From assembly GCF_032108445.1 (NCBI RefSeq), contig NZ_CP134876.1:6882001-6946000 (forward strand): DNA of 64,000 bases. The letters run 5' to 3'. How positions within the stretch are numbered: the first letter of the stretch is position 1; each line of letters opens with the position of its first letter. Of this stretch, positions 41,439 to 53,066 are shown piece after piece. The notes beneath the pieces were generated by a model that ran no database searches, was not told where the DNA came from, and was given only the letters and a program-made list of their open reading frames with translations. Made by a program: the position numbers and the translations under genes. The DNA comes from Micromonospora halotolerans. Lineage in GTDB: Bacteria > Actinomycetota > Actinomycetes > Mycobacteriales > Micromonosporaceae.

Positions 41439-42209
41439 TCAGTCACCCACCGTCTTGAACAGGGCGGCGACCTCCGCGTTGGTCAGCCGGCGCAGCCGCC
41501 CGGTGCGCAGGTCGCCGAGCTTGATCGGACCGATCGAGGTGCGGATCAGCCGGGACACCGGATGTCCCACCTCGGCCATCAGGCGCCGGACGATGTGCTT
41601 GCGCCCCTCGTGCAGGGTCAGCTCCACCTGGGCGGTTTTGCCCAGGGTGCCCACCACCTTGAAGGAGTCGACCTTCACCGGCCCGTCCTCCAGCTCGACG
41701 CCGGCCGTCAGCCGCTTGCCCAGGTTGCGCGGGATCGGCCCGGCCACCTCGGCGAGGTAGGTCTTGAGCACCTCGTACGACGGGTGCATGAGCTTGTGGG
41801 CGAGGGTGCCGTCGTTGGTGAGCAGGAGCAGGCCCTCGCTGTCGGCGTCGAGCCGCCCGACGTGGTAGACCCGCTGCTCCAGCCGCGCGCCGATGAAGTC
41901 GGCGAGCTCGGTGCGGCCCTTCTCGTCGGCCATGGTGGTGACCACCCCGCGCGGCTTGTTCATCGCCACGTAGACCAGGCGGACGTCGGCCTGGAGCCGC
42001 TCGCCGTCGACGTGGATGACGTCGCGCGCCGGGTCCGCCTTGTCGCCGAGCTGGGCCACGCGGCCGTTGACGGTGACCCGCCGCCGGAAGATCAGGTCTT
42101 CGCAGGCGCGCCGAGACCCCACCCCCGCGGCGGCGAGCACCTTCTGCAGGCGCTCGGCGCCCTCGTAGACGGGGGCATCGGGCTTCGGGGCACGGTCATC
42201 GCGTCGCAT
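41439..42209 (-). CDS. 23S rRNA pseudouridine synthase (RluB-type)
   Basis: 256 aa. N-terminal S4 RNA-binding domain (ERLQKVLAAAGVGSRRACED), catalytic domain with GRLDADSEGLLLLTNDG (catalytic Asp) and the C-terminal HEGRKHIVRRLM motif. ATG 42209 overlaps the scpB end by 14 bases, so it is part of the scpA-scpB-rluB operon. RluB makes pseudouridine 2605 in E. coli; exact site here is inferred. Confidence 0.92.
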   Translation of the reverse strand: MRRDDRAPKPDAPVYEGAERLQKVLAAAGVGSRRACEDLIFRRRVTVNGRVAQLGDKADPARDVIHVDGERLQADVRLVYVAMNKPRGVVTTMADEKGRTELADFIGARLEQRVYHVGRLDADSEGLLLLTNDGTLAHKLMHPSYEVLKTYLAEVAGPIPRNLGKRLTAGVELEDGPVKVDSFKVVGTLGKTAQVELTLHEGRKHIVRRLMAEVGHPVSRLIRTSIGPIKLGDLRTGRLRRLTNAEVAALFKTVGD

Positions 42210-43311
42210 CGGCAAGCTCTTCTACGTCGTCGGGGAGGAAGGGGGCCAGGGGCGGCAGGTCGTCCACCGAGTTCAGCCCCAGCTTCTCCAGGAACATCGT
42301 GGTGGTCCGGTAGAGGAACGCACCGCTGTCCGCCTCGGTGCCGCACTCCTCGACCAGGCCGCGGGACACCAGCGTACGGATCACGCCGTCGCAGTTGACG
42401 CCCCGGATGGCGGAGATCCGCGACCGGGTCACCGGCTGCTTGTAGGCGATCACCGCGAGGGTCTCCAGCGCGGCCTGGGTCAGCCGGACCGTCTGACCCT
42501 CCAACACGAACCGCTCGACGTAGGTCGCGTATTCCGGCCGGGTGTAGAGACGCCAGCCACCCGCCGCCCGGCGCAGCTCGAAGCCGTGCCCGGCGGCGGT
42601 GTAGCCGGCCGCGATCTCGTCGAGCATCGGGCCGATCCGCTCCGGGGACTGTTCGAGAACCTGGGCCAGGGTCAGCTCGCTGACCGGCTGGTCCACCACC
42701 AGCAGGATGGCCTCCAGCGCGCCGCGCAGCTCCGCGTCGTCCAGCACCGGCGCGGGCTCCGGCTCCGGCGCCGGCCGCCGCCGTCCCCGCTTTCCGGGTA
42801 CGCCGCTCCCGCCGCCTTCTTCCGAGTCGCCGGATCGGGCGTCGGGCTGGGCGAGACCACCAGCCAGAGCGTCGGGCTCCGCGAGCCTGCCCGGTAGGGC
42901 GTCGGGCTCCGCGAGCCTGCCGGGCAGCGGGTCGGAGTGGGCGAGCCCGTCGGGGCGAATCGTCTCGTCGGCGCCCGGGGCCACCGCGGCCGAATCGCCC
43001 GCTCCGGGGGCCACCTCCGGCTCCGCCGCGCCCTCCCCCACCGGATCGTGGACAGTTTCCGTTCCAGGCGAACGGTAAGTGTCCAAGATCTCCAGCTCGG
43101 CACCGGCGGACGGCGCCGCGGGCGCCCGAGGCGCCGGGGGTCCGGCAGGCGCCCCCGCGGACGGCTCGGGGTCCGCGGACGCCGCCGCTGACGGCTCGGG
43201 CTCGGCCGGTGTGTCGCTGGTGGTGGGCTTCGGCGCGGTCGGCCGCTCCCACGGGGGGACCCAGGCCGCTGCCTGGTCGGCCAACGAATCGCGGCGTTCC
43301 TCGTCGCTCAT
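42196..43311 (-). CDS. scpB: Chromosome-condensation protein ScpB with long repeat-bearing N-terminus
   Basis: 371 aa, against about 180-220 aa for ordinary ScpB. The ScpB winged-helix domains occupy the C-terminal part (about 192-371: LRGALEAILLVVDQPVSEL, ALETLAVIAYKQPVTRSRIS, VEECGTEADSGAFLYRTT). The first about 190 residues are Pro/Ala/Glu-rich and disordered, containing near-perfect repeats of LPGRLAEPDA (about 128-158). Part of the SMC-ScpA-ScpB complex. ATG 43311 lies 4 bases after the scpA stop. Confidence 0.93.
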   Translation of the reverse strand: MSDEERRDSLADQAAAWVPPWERPTAPKPTTSDTPAEPEPSAAASADPEPSAGAPAGPPAPRAPAAPSAGAELEILDTYRSPGTETVHDPVGEGAAEPEVAPGAGDSAAVAPGADETIRPDGLAHSDPLPGRLAEPDALPGRLAEPDALAGGLAQPDARSGDSEEGGGSGVPGKRGRRRPAPEPEPAPVLDDAELRGALEAILLVVDQPVSELTLAQVLEQSPERIGPMLDEIAAGYTAAGHGFELRRAAGGWRLYTRPEYATYVERFVLEGQTVRLTQAALETLAVIAYKQPVTRSRISAIRGVNCDGVIRTLVSRGLVEECGTEADSGAFLYRTTTMFLEKLGLNSVDDLPPLAPFLPDDVEELADATR

Positions 43312-43315
43312 CGGG

Positions 43316-44293
43316 TCACTCCTGTGTCGGCGCGGCGTCGTCCGCCGCCGCGGCCCGGGTCTGCGGGGCCTCGTCCGCCGCGGGCGGGGGCTCCGGGGAG
43401 CCGGCGTACTCGTCGATGGTCAGTTCGGCGTCGCCGTCGGCGGCGCCGGTCCAGCGCACGGTCAGCTCCTCCAGCGCCTGCTCCTGAACGAAGGCGACGA
43501 GGCCCTGCCGGTAGAGCTCCAGCAACGCCAGGAAGCGCGCCACCACCTCCAGGGTGATCTCGCAGTCGGCGCAGAGCAGCGAGAAGCTGGCGGTGCCGGC
43601 GCGGCGGAGCCGCTCGGAGATGATCTCGGCGTGTTCGCGGACGCTGACCCGGACCATGTGCACGTGGGCGATGGACACCTCGGGCACCGGCTTCGGGGTC
43701 ATTGCCCGGAGTGCCAGCTTGAGCAGTCGTTCCGGGCCGATGCCGAGCACCAGGTCGGGCAGGGCCTCGGCGTACCGGGGTTCGAGGGTGACCGCCCGCG
43801 GGTAGCGGCGCCCGCCGACCGACTCCAACTCGGCGATGTGCGCCGCCGCCTCCTTGTACGCCTTGTACTGCAGCAGCCGGGCGAAGAGCAGGTCCCGGGC
43901 CTCCAGCAGGGCCAGGTCCTCCTCGTCCTCCACCTCGGCGGCGGGCAGCAGCCGGGCGGCCTTCAGGTCCAGCAGCGTGGCGGCGACGAGCAGGAATTCG
44001 CTGGTCTCGTCGAGGTCCCACTGGTCGCCCATGGCCCGCAGGTACGCGATGAACTCGTCGGTGACCTTGTGCAGGGCCACCTCGGTGACGTCCAGCTTGT
44101 GCTTGCTGATGAGCTGGAGCAGCAGGTCGAACGGGCCGGTGAAGTTGTCCAGCCGGACGGTGAAGCCGGTGGTCTCCTCGACGGTGGCCGGGTCGGCGGG
44201 CACCACGCCGTCGACCTCGGCGGCGGCCACCGGGTCGGCGGCGCCGTGCGGCGGGTCGAGGGGCGGTGCGGTCACCGGCAAACCGTAGTCCAC
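43316..44293 (-). CDS. scpA: Chromosome-condensation protein ScpA (kleisin)
   Basis: 325 aa kleisin of the SMC complex. N-terminal signature VRLDNFTGPFDLLLQLISKH, LRAMGDQWDLDETSEFLLVAATLL, and winged-helix end region FLALLELYRQGLVAFVQEQ. GTG 44293 is one choice; GTG 44275 (VTAPPLDPP) is also possible, neither with a strong ribosome site. Runs 23 bases after parA and leads into scpB. Confidence 0.95.
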   Translation of the reverse strand: MDYGLPVTAPPLDPPHGAADPVAAAEVDGVVPADPATVEETTGFTVRLDNFTGPFDLLLQLISKHKLDVTEVALHKVTDEFIAYLRAMGDQWDLDETSEFLLVAATLLDLKAARLLPAAEVEDEEDLALLEARDLLFARLLQYKAYKEAAAHIAELESVGGRRYPRAVTLEPRYAEALPDLVLGIGPERLLKLALRAMTPKPVPEVSIAHVHMVRVSVREHAEIISERLRRAGTASFSLLCADCEITLEVVARFLALLELYRQGLVAFVQEQALEELTVRWTGAADGDAELTIDEYAGSPEPPPAADEAPQTRAAAADDAAPTQE

Positions 44294-44316
44294 GACCGGG
44301 TCACCCGGCGTGCGGC

Positions 44317-45240
44317 CTACCGCTCCGCCTGGGCGGCGATCACCTCGCGGGCGAGCTGCCGGTAGTTGCGCGCGCCCGAGGAGGCCGGGTCGAGGGTGGT
44401 GATCGGGGCACCGGCCACGGTCGACTCGGGGAACTTGACGGTCTTGGTGATCACCGTCTGGTAGACCTTGTCGCCGAACGCCTCCACCACCCGCTGGAGC
44501 ACCTGCCGGCAGTGGGTGGTGCGGCTGTCGTACATGGTCGCGAGGATGCCTTCGAGCTCCAGGTCGAAGTTGAGCCGCTCGCGCACCTTGTCGATGGTGT
44601 CCAGCAGCAGCGCGACACCGCGCAGGCTGAAGAACTCGCACTCCAGCGGGATGAGCACGCCGTGCGCCACGGTCAGCGCGTTGATCGCCAGCAGGCCCAG
44701 GGAGGGCTGGCAGTCGATCAGGATGAAGTCGTACTCCTTGCGGACCGTGCGGAGCACCCGCGCGAGGGCCATCTCGCGGGCGACCTCGTTGACCAGCTGG
44801 ATCTCGGCGGCGGAGAGGTCGATGTTGGCGGGCAGCAGGTGCAGCCCGGCGACGTCGGTCTTGATCAGCACGTCCTCGGCCGTGACGTCGTCCTGCATGA
44901 GCAGGTTGTAGACCGACAGGTCGAGGTTGTGCGGGTTGACGCCCAGGCCGACGGAGAGGGCGCCCTGCGGGTCGAAGTCGACGAGCAGCACCTTGCGGCC
45001 GTACTCGGCGAGGGCCGCGCCCAGGTTGATGGTGGTCGTCGTCTTGCCGACGCCACCCTTCTGGTTGGCCATCGCGATGATCCGCGCCGGGCCGTGCCGG
45101 TCGGTCGGCATCGGCTCGGGGATCGGCTTGCGCATGGTGTAGGCGGCCGGGTCGGCGGGGCCGAGGTCGGCGCCGAGCGTCGCCTGCTGCTCGCGGAGCT
45201 CCGACGTCCAGGTCTCGGCACGGTCACCGTTTCCTGCCAT
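44317..45240 (-). CDS. ParA-family ATPase (Soj-like)
   Basis: 307 aa. Deviant Walker A IIAMANQKGGVGKTTTTINL (about 64-83), VDFDPQGALSVGLG, Walker B FILIDCQPSLGLLAINAL. N-terminal extension of about 60 residues (TWTSELREQQATLGADLG). Position before scpA-scpB and after xerD is the conserved actinobacterial place of this second ParA-like protein, not the chromosomal parAB locus near oriC. ATG 45240. Role in chromosome segregation inferred. Confidence 0.93.
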   Translation of the reverse strand: MAGNGDRAETWTSELREQQATLGADLGPADPAAYTMRKPIPEPMPTDRHGPARIIAMANQKGGVGKTTTTINLGAALAEYGRKVLLVDFDPQGALSVGLGVNPHNLDLSVYNLLMQDDVTAEDVLIKTDVAGLHLLPANIDLSAAEIQLVNEVAREMALARVLRTVRKEYDFILIDCQPSLGLLAINALTVAHGVLIPLECEFFSLRGVALLLDTIDKVRERLNFDLELEGILATMYDSRTTHCRQVLQRVVEAFGDKVYQTVITKTVKFPESTVAGAPITTLDPASSGARNYRQLAREVIAAQAER

Positions 45241-45408
45241 GTCCTCGTTGCCCCCTCCCGACGACCACCCGGCGTCGGAGCCGTCCGACGTCCCTCGCGG
45301 CGCCGCTGCGCACCCCCGGTCCGTCACCCCTGGAGGCCCGCGCCGAAGCCGACTGTACGCCACGTGCCAGCAGCGCGTTCGGTAGCGGGTCGGCGTGTCG
45401 GGCGGCGG

Positions 45409-45474
45409 TCAGCCGGGACGCTGGTTCGTTCGCGACTGCGGGGCTCGCCACCCCGGCTTCCGCCTCGCGCTCAC
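45409..45474 (-). CDS. 21-codon RAPQSR mini-ORF after xerD
   Basis: GTG overlaps the xerD stop (GTGA 45474-45471); the peptide starts [15 protein letters not shown] and ends at TGA 45411-45409. Same length and core as the mini-ORF at 40523-40588. Here it does not overlap the next gene; 168 bases remain before parA. Coding status is uncertain. Confidence 0.4.
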   Translation of the reverse strand: MSARRKPGWRAPQSRTNQRPG

Positions 45475-46463
45475 CCGCGGGCGCGGGGGTGGGCGGTGGC
45501 GTACACCTCGCGCAGCCGTTCCACGGTGACCAACGTGTACACCTGCGTGGTGGTCACCGAGGCGTGGCCCAGCAGTTCCTGCACCACCCGCACGTCCGCG
45601 CCGCCGTCGAGCAGGTGGGTGGCGTACGAGTGGCGCAGGGTGTGCGGGGAGACCGCGTCGGGTCCGTCGACCGGCAGGCCGGCCCGGTCGGCCGCGGCGC
45701 GCAGCACGGTCCAGGCGCCCTGCCGGGTGAGTGGCCCGCCGCGGGCGTTGACGAACACGGCCGCGGTGCCCCGGCCCGCGGCCAGCAGCGCGGGGCGGCC
45801 CCGGACCAGCCAGGCACGCAGCGCCTCGGCCGCGTACCCGCCGACCGGCACGAGTCGGGTCTTCCCGCCCTTGCCGTGCAGCAGCACGGTCCCGGCGTCG
45901 AGGTCGAGGTCGTCCACGGCGGCGCCGATCGCCTCGGAGATGCGCGCGCCCGTGCCGTACAGGAATTCCAGCAGCGCCCGGTCGCGCAGCGCGCGGGGCG
46001 CGGCCTCGCCGGTGGCGGTGACCGGGCCGGCGGTCTCCAGCAGCCGCACCACGGCGTCGACCGGCAGCGCCCGGGGCAGCCGGCGCGGCGGGGCGGGCGG
46101 GCGGACGTCGCGGCCGGGGTCGGCGCCGGCCATCCCCTCGCGCAGCGCGAAGCGGTGCAGGCCGCGCACGGCGCTGGCCGCGCGGGCGGCGGAGGAGACG
46201 GCGAGCGGCGGGTGGTCGGCGTCGCCGCCGCGCAGCCGGGCCAGGTGCGCCTCGATGTCGGCCGGGCCGACGGCGGCCAGGTCGGTCACCCCGGCGGCGG
46301 CCAGGGTGGACAGGTAGCGGTCCAGGTCCCGGCGGTACGACGCGAGGGTGTTCGCCGACAGTCCCCGCTCGACGGTGAGGTGGTCCAGGTAGCCCCGGAC
46401 GGCACGGCGCAGGGCCGGCGCGGGCTCGACGCCCGCACCGGCCCCTTCCGTCGTCGCGGTCAG
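45471..46463 (-). CDS. xerD: Site-specific tyrosine recombinase XerD (CTG start)
   Basis: 330 aa from CTG 46463. Core-binding domain [34 protein letters not shown]; catalytic residues visible: Arg in [10 protein letters not shown], Lys in [24 protein letters not shown] (H-x-x-R), [13 protein letters not shown] (His and Tyr). A GTG at 46289 would remove the first 58 residues, including much of the N-terminal domain. CTG 46463 has GAGGGA 7 bases ahead and no ATG/GTG lies between. Resolves chromosome dimers with XerC. It starts 11 bases after the ald stop and may be cotranscribed. Confidence 0.93.
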   Translation of the reverse strand: MTATTEGAGAGVEPAPALRRAVRGYLDHLTVERGLSANTLASYRRDLDRYLSTLAAAGVTDLAAVGPADIEAHLARLRGGDADHPPLAVSSAARAASAVRGLHRFALREGMAGADPGRDVRPPAPPRRLPRALPVDAVVRLLETAGPVTATGEAAPRALRDRALLEFLYGTGARISEAIGAAVDDLDLDAGTVLLHGKGGKTRLVPVGGYAAEALRAWLVRGRPALLAAGRGTAAVFVNARGGPLTRQGAWTVLRAAADRAGLPVDGPDAVSPHTLRHSYATHLLDGGADVRVVQELLGHASVTTTQVYTLVTVERLREVYATAHPRARG

Positions 46464-46474
46464 GCTGCCGTCCC

Positions 46475-47590
46475 TCAGGCGAGCACCTCGGCCAGCGGCA
46501 GCGCGTCCATGCCGTGCGCCTCGGCGACCGGGCCGTAGACGACCTGGCCGGCGTGGGTGTTCAGGCCGAGGGCGAGCGCCGGGTCGTTGCGCAGCGCGCC
46601 GCGCCAGCCCTGGTTGGCCAGTTCGAGGGCGTACGGCAGGGTGACGTTGGTCAGCGCGTAGGTGCTGGTGTTCGGCACCGCGCCCGGCATGTTCGCCACG
46701 CAGTAGAAGATCGAGTCGTGCACCTTGTAGACCGGGTCGGCGTGCGTGGTCGGACGCGAGTCCTCGAAGCAGCCGCCCTGGTCGATGGCGATGTCGACGA
46801 GCACGCTGCCCGGCTTCATCCGGGAGACCAGCTCGTTGGAGATGAGCTTCGGCGCCTTCGCGCCGGGCACCAGCACCGCGCCGATGACCAGGTCGGCGTC
46901 GACCACGGCCCGCTCGATCTCGTACGCGTTGGAGGCGACGGTCTGCAGGTGGCCCCGGTAGATGGCGTCGGCCTGGCGCAGCCGGGCGACGTTCTTGTCC
47001 AGCAGCAGCACCTCGGACTGCAGGCCCAGCGCGATGGCGGCGGCGTTCAGGCCGGAGACGCCGGCGCCGATGACCACGGTCTTGGCCGCGTACACGCCGG
47101 AGACGCCGCCGGGCAGCACGCCCCGGCCGCCGCCGGTGCGCATCATGTAGAAGGCGCCCACCTGCGGGGCGAGCCGGCCGGCCACCTCGGACATCGGGGC
47201 GAGCAGCGGCAGCGAGCGGTCGGGCAGCTCGACGGTCTCGTAGGCGATGCCGGTGACCTTGCGGTCCAGCAGCGCGTCGGTGCAGTCCTTCGAGGCGGCC
47301 AGGTGCAGGTAGGTGAAGAGCACCTGCCCCTCGCGCATCCGGTGGTACTCCTCGGCGATCGGCTCCTTCACCTTGAGCACCAGCTCTGCGGTGTCCCAGA
47401 CCTCGTCGGCGGTGGCCAGGATCTTGGCGCCGGCGGCGGCGAACTCGTCGTCGGTGATGCTGGAGCCGACGCCCGCGCCGGACTCGACGAAGACCTCGTG
47501 GCCGTGGCGGGTGAACTCGTTGACGCCCGCGGGCGTGATCGCCACGCGGTACTCGTGGTTCTTGACCTCGCGTGGGATTCCGACCTTCAC
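46475..47590 (-). CDS. ald: Alanine dehydrogenase
   Basis: 371 aa, the exact usual length. Start [31 protein letters not shown] (Lys), [11 protein letters not shown] (His), and Rossmann motif [20 protein letters not shown]; end [21 protein letters not shown]. Converts L-alanine to pyruvate and ammonia with NAD+. GTG 47590 follows AGGAAGG. Its -10-like TAGACT lies in the divergent region shared with the TM2 gene. Unlinked physically to the AlaRS-like gene but of interest with its alanine leader. Confidence 0.96.
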   Translation of the reverse strand: MKVGIPREVKNHEYRVAITPAGVNEFTRHGHEVFVESGAGVGSSITDDEFAAAGAKILATADEVWDTAELVLKVKEPIAEEYHRMREGQVLFTYLHLAASKDCTDALLDRKVTGIAYETVELPDRSLPLLAPMSEVAGRLAPQVGAFYMMRTGGGRGVLPGGVSGVYAAKTVVIGAGVSGLNAAAIALGLQSEVLLLDKNVARLRQADAIYRGHLQTVASNAYEIERAVVDADLVIGAVLVPGAKAPKLISNELVSRMKPGSVLVDIAIDQGGCFEDSRPTTHADPVYKVHDSIFYCVANMPGAVPNTSTYALTNVTLPYALELANQGWRGALRNDPALALGLNTHAGQVVYGPVAEAHGMDALPLAEVLA

Positions 47591-47881
47591 GATGCAGACA
47601 CCTTCCTCGGGGACGCTCACCCCCGACTGCGCGGCGCCGCGACGGCCCCTTTGCCGACGCGGTCCACCGGTCCCGCCCGGCGGCAGTCTAGGCGCGTGGG
47701 AACCCCACGGAGGCCAACACAGTGACATCCGGTGCCCGGTCGTGCTGACGGTGTGTCAGGCATCGATCGGGCTGTGCGGTGGAGACCACCTCAGCCGTCA
47801 GGACAATGTTCGGTAAATATCCTTCCACCGACGGGGCGGCGGTGCGGACAGGAGCGCTGTCGATCACTAGGGTGTCCGCTC

Positions 47882-48136
47882 ATGACCACTCCTCCTTACC
47901 AGCAGTACCCGCAGGGCGTCTCGGACAAGAGCAAGGTCGTCGCGGGCATCCTGGGCATCCTCCTCGGCTTCTTCGGTGCCGGGCGGTTCTACATGGGTGA
48001 CACCAAGACCGGCGTGCTCCAGCTCGTCGTGAGCGTCGTGACCTGCGGCTTCGGCGCCCTCTGGGGCACCATCGACGGCATCCTGATCCTGGTCAACGGT
48101 GGCGTCGACGGGCAGGGCCGCCCGCTGCGCGACTGA
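47882..48136 (+). CDS. TM2-domain membrane protein
   Basis: 84 aa with two TM helices (about 20-40 and 48-68) separated by the TM2 turn GRFYMGDTKTGVLQL and ending TIDGILILVNGGVDGQGRPL. Function of TM2 proteins in bacteria is unknown. ATG 47882; -10-like TAGGGT lies 8 bases ahead, so the mRNA is probably nearly leaderless. The 291-base gap before it holds only divergent promoter sequence for ald and this gene. Confidence 0.85.
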   Translation: MTTPPYQQYPQGVSDKSKVVAGILGILLGFFGAGRFYMGDTKTGVLQLVVSVVTCGFGALWGTIDGILILVNGGVDGQGRPLRD

Positions 48137-48149
48137 CCGTCGCCACAGC

Positions 48150-48191
48150 ACGAAGGGGCCGCGCGGTGCGTACACCGCGCGGCCCCTTCGT
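48150..48191. terminator. Bidirectional terminator
   Basis: Perfect 19-bp stem ACGAAGGGGCCGCGCGGTG / CACCGCGCGGCCCCTTCGT, 4-base loop, between the convergent TM2 and nudix genes. Confidence 0.85.
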
Positions 48192-48204
48192 CGTCCGACC
48201 CCGG

Positions 48205-50612
<2,408 letters not shown>

Positions 50613-50714
50613 TCAGCCAAGTGATCACGCGATCCACGGGATTCCACGGTAACACCTCCCCGGCCCCGCAGCGGCGTCGCACCCTCCGTCGGCGCACGTG
50701 AAGCCGCTTTCGCC

Positions 50715-53066
50715 TCAGCCGGCGGGCACCTCGGTCGATGCCGGGCCGGGCTGGGCCGGTATCCGGGGCGCTCGGTCGGCGGTGGCGTCCGGCGCCCGCG
50801 TACCCGGTTCGGGACCCGCCGGAGTGCCCTCGGCGGCGGCCGGGTCGGGGTCGGGCCGGGCGGCGCCACCCGCGGCGGGGACCGCGGCCGCGCGCCCGCC
50901 GCTCGGGCGGTCCCCGGTGGGGCCGCCGGGCGGGGCCGACCCGCCCCCGTCGCCCGGGCGGCCGCTGCCCGGCAGGGTGCGGTCGGTGGAGTGGTCGAGC
51001 ACCCGCAGGGCCGCCAGGGCCGCCATCGGCACCACCAGGGCCGCCGCCGCCCCGGCCACGTCCAGCGCCGAGCCGCCCAGCACGCCGCCCAGGCCGGCGG
51101 CCACGCCGGTGCCGGCCATCGCCGCCCGGATCGCCGGGTAGATGCCGAACAGCCGCATGAGGCCGCCCCAGGGCTGCAGCAGGGCGAACCAGACCAGCGC
51201 CGCGCCGGCCAGCGCCAGGACGGTGAGCGGGCTGTTCACGAGGGTCTGGAAGTTGGCGGTGCTGGACCGGTGCACGGTCAGCCCGCCGGTGCCGTCGCCC
51301 AGCGCGGCCAGGAACCGCCCCAGGCTCCCCCGCTCGGCCTCCGGGCGGCCGACGTCGACCACGGCGAAGCCGATGGTGACCGCCAGCCCGGCCATCGTGG
51401 CCCACGCCAGCCGGCTCACCGTCAGCCAGCCGCCGGTGCAGATGGCGGCCGCGACGCTCACCCCGGCGGTGAGCGCGATCGCGCCGATCGAGTCGGCGCC
51501 CAGGAAGGGGCTGCCCACGATGACGACGGCCGCCCCGCCCACCGCGACCATCACCATCGGCCGCCAGGCCCGGCGGACCCGCTGGGCCAGCCAGCCGCCG
51601 CACAGCAGCGAGCCGGCGATGAACACGCCCAGCCCGACGGTGCCCAGGCCGGCGTACCGGCCGCCCTCCAGCGCGGAGTAGCCGATCACGCCGTTGAGCT
51701 GCAACCGGGAGCCGGTGAGCACGTCCACCCCGACCACCAGGGTGGCCAGGGCGGCCACCGCGCCGAGCGGGCCGAGGGTGCGCTCGTGGCCCGGGGTGAA
51801 CCGGACGGCGGCGGTGCCGCCCACGGTCAGCAGGGCGGTGACGGAGGCGAACCACCAGCCGGCGTGCGACCCGCGCCACCAGGGCACGGCGTCGGCGAGC
51901 AGGGCGGCCGGCACGGCGAGCGCGGCGGCGATCAGCAGCAGCTCCACCGCCGCCACCACCCGCCGGGACACCGGCTCGGGGCCGTGCGGGCCGGCATGCC
52001 GGCGGGCCCGGCGCAGCAGCGGCAGCACCGCCAGGGCGAGGGCCACCTGGGCGGCGGCGAGCAGGGTGAAGAACCAGCCGGCGACCCGGCGCTGCGCGGC
52101 GGCCTCGCGGTCGGCGTCGGCGGGCGCGTCGATCGCGGCGCGCAGGTCGTCGGGGCGGTCGCCGGCGGAGACGGCGGGGCGGCCGAGGAAGAGCCGCTCG
52201 GGCATCGGTCGGCCCAGGGCGGCGAGCGCCGTGGGGGCCAGGTCGACCAGTTGCAGGTAGCCCTCGCGGGCGGTGCTCGGCGAGGTCAGCCAGCCCCGGC
52301 CCCAGCCCGGGCCGTCGGCCACCGCGACGTGCAGCCGGGACGGGTTGTCGGTGTCCGAGACGCCGGCCACCAGGACCAAGGAGCGGGGTGGCCGGGCGGC
52401 GAGCACCCGGGCGAGCTGGGCGTCCACCTGGCGGGCCTGGGCGGCCCGGCTGGTCGGGTCCTCACCGTCGACGGTGCCCAGGTCGACGATGCTCAGCACG
52501 CAGGAGCCGAGCAGCTTCGCCGGGTCGGCGGGGAGCGCCGGCGCGTACCGGTCGACCCGGCCGAACGGGCGCGCGGCGGCCACCGCGGCGCCCGGGCCGA
52601 CCGCCACCGAGCAGCGCACCGACTCGGACAGCGCGCCGGGGGTGGTCCCCCAGGAGAGCCGGTCCTGGTTGTAGGCGACCACGCTCTCCTGGTCGGGCAG
52701 GTTCGCGCCGATCCCGTCGGGCTGCTCGACGGCCACGCCGCTGGCCGGGCAGCCACCGCCCGGGCGGCTGCCGTTCCAGGCGGCGAAGTTGCCGGCGCCC
52801 AGGGTGAGCCAGCCGTCGACGGGGCAGGTGGGCCGGTGCGCGGAGCGGACGGAGAGCGAGCCGATCGAGCCCTCCTCGGCCATCCGCCACAGCGTGGGCG
52901 TGGTCTGCGGGTCGACGTCCTCCCAGCGCAGGCCGGCCGCCCCGGCCAGCACCACGAAGTCCGCGCTGCGCTCCGGCGCGCCCTCGTCCGGGCGCGCGGC
53001 CAGCGCGGTAATGCCGAGCGCCACCACGACCAGGGTCAGCAGCACGGGGGTCAGTCGGCGCAGCAT
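50715..53066 (-). CDS. Alkaline-phosphatase-like membrane protein with Pro-rich tail
   Basis: 783 aa. One N-terminal TM (TPVLLTLVVVALGITALAA), an extracytoplasmic domain of about 300 residues (FVVLAGAAGLRWEDVDPQTT, TLWRMAEEGSIGSLSV, LHVAVADGPGWGRGWLTS) with an alkaline-phosphatase-superfamily-like order, then about nine TM helices (about 345-680) and a disordered Pro/Gly/Ala tail. Catalytic residues were not identified. ATG overlaps the GT4 stop (TGATG). Lies in the envelope operon with GT4 and a MurJ-type flippase; function unknown. Confidence 0.75.
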   Translation of the reverse strand: MLRRLTPVLLTLVVVALGITALAARPDEGAPERSADFVVLAGAAGLRWEDVDPQTTPTLWRMAEEGSIGSLSVRSAHRPTCPVDGWLTLGAGNFAAWNGSRPGGGCPASGVAVEQPDGIGANLPDQESVVAYNQDRLSWGTTPGALSESVRCSVAVGPGAAVAAARPFGRVDRYAPALPADPAKLLGSCVLSIVDLGTVDGEDPTSRAAQARQVDAQLARVLAARPPRSLVLVAGVSDTDNPSRLHVAVADGPGWGRGWLTSPSTAREGYLQLVDLAPTALAALGRPMPERLFLGRPAVSAGDRPDDLRAAIDAPADADREAAAQRRVAGWFFTLLAAAQVALALAVLPLLRRARRHAGPHGPEPVSRRVVAAVELLLIAAALAVPAALLADAVPWWRGSHAGWWFASVTALLTVGGTAAVRFTPGHERTLGPLGAVAALATLVVGVDVLTGSRLQLNGVIGYSALEGGRYAGLGTVGLGVFIAGSLLCGGWLAQRVRRAWRPMVMVAVGGAAVVIVGSPFLGADSIGAIALTAGVSVAAAICTGGWLTVSRLAWATMAGLAVTIGFAVVDVGRPEAERGSLGRFLAALGDGTGGLTVHRSSTANFQTLVNSPLTVLALAGAALVWFALLQPWGGLMRLFGIYPAIRAAMAGTGVAAGLGGVLGGSALDVAGAAAALVVPMAALAALRVLDHSTDRTLPGSGRPGDGGGSAPPGGPTGDRPSGGRAAAVPAAGGAARPDPDPAAAEGTPAGPEPGTRAPDATADRAPRIPAQPGPASTEVPAG

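Noticed and set aside
41423..41439. Hairpin ACCCCG-CGGGGT after rluB as a terminator
   Set aside because: Only 6 bp and overlaps the stop region; too weak to call.
43079..44365. Plus-strand open frame opposite scpA/scpB
   Set aside because: Antisense shadow of scpA, which has conserved motifs.
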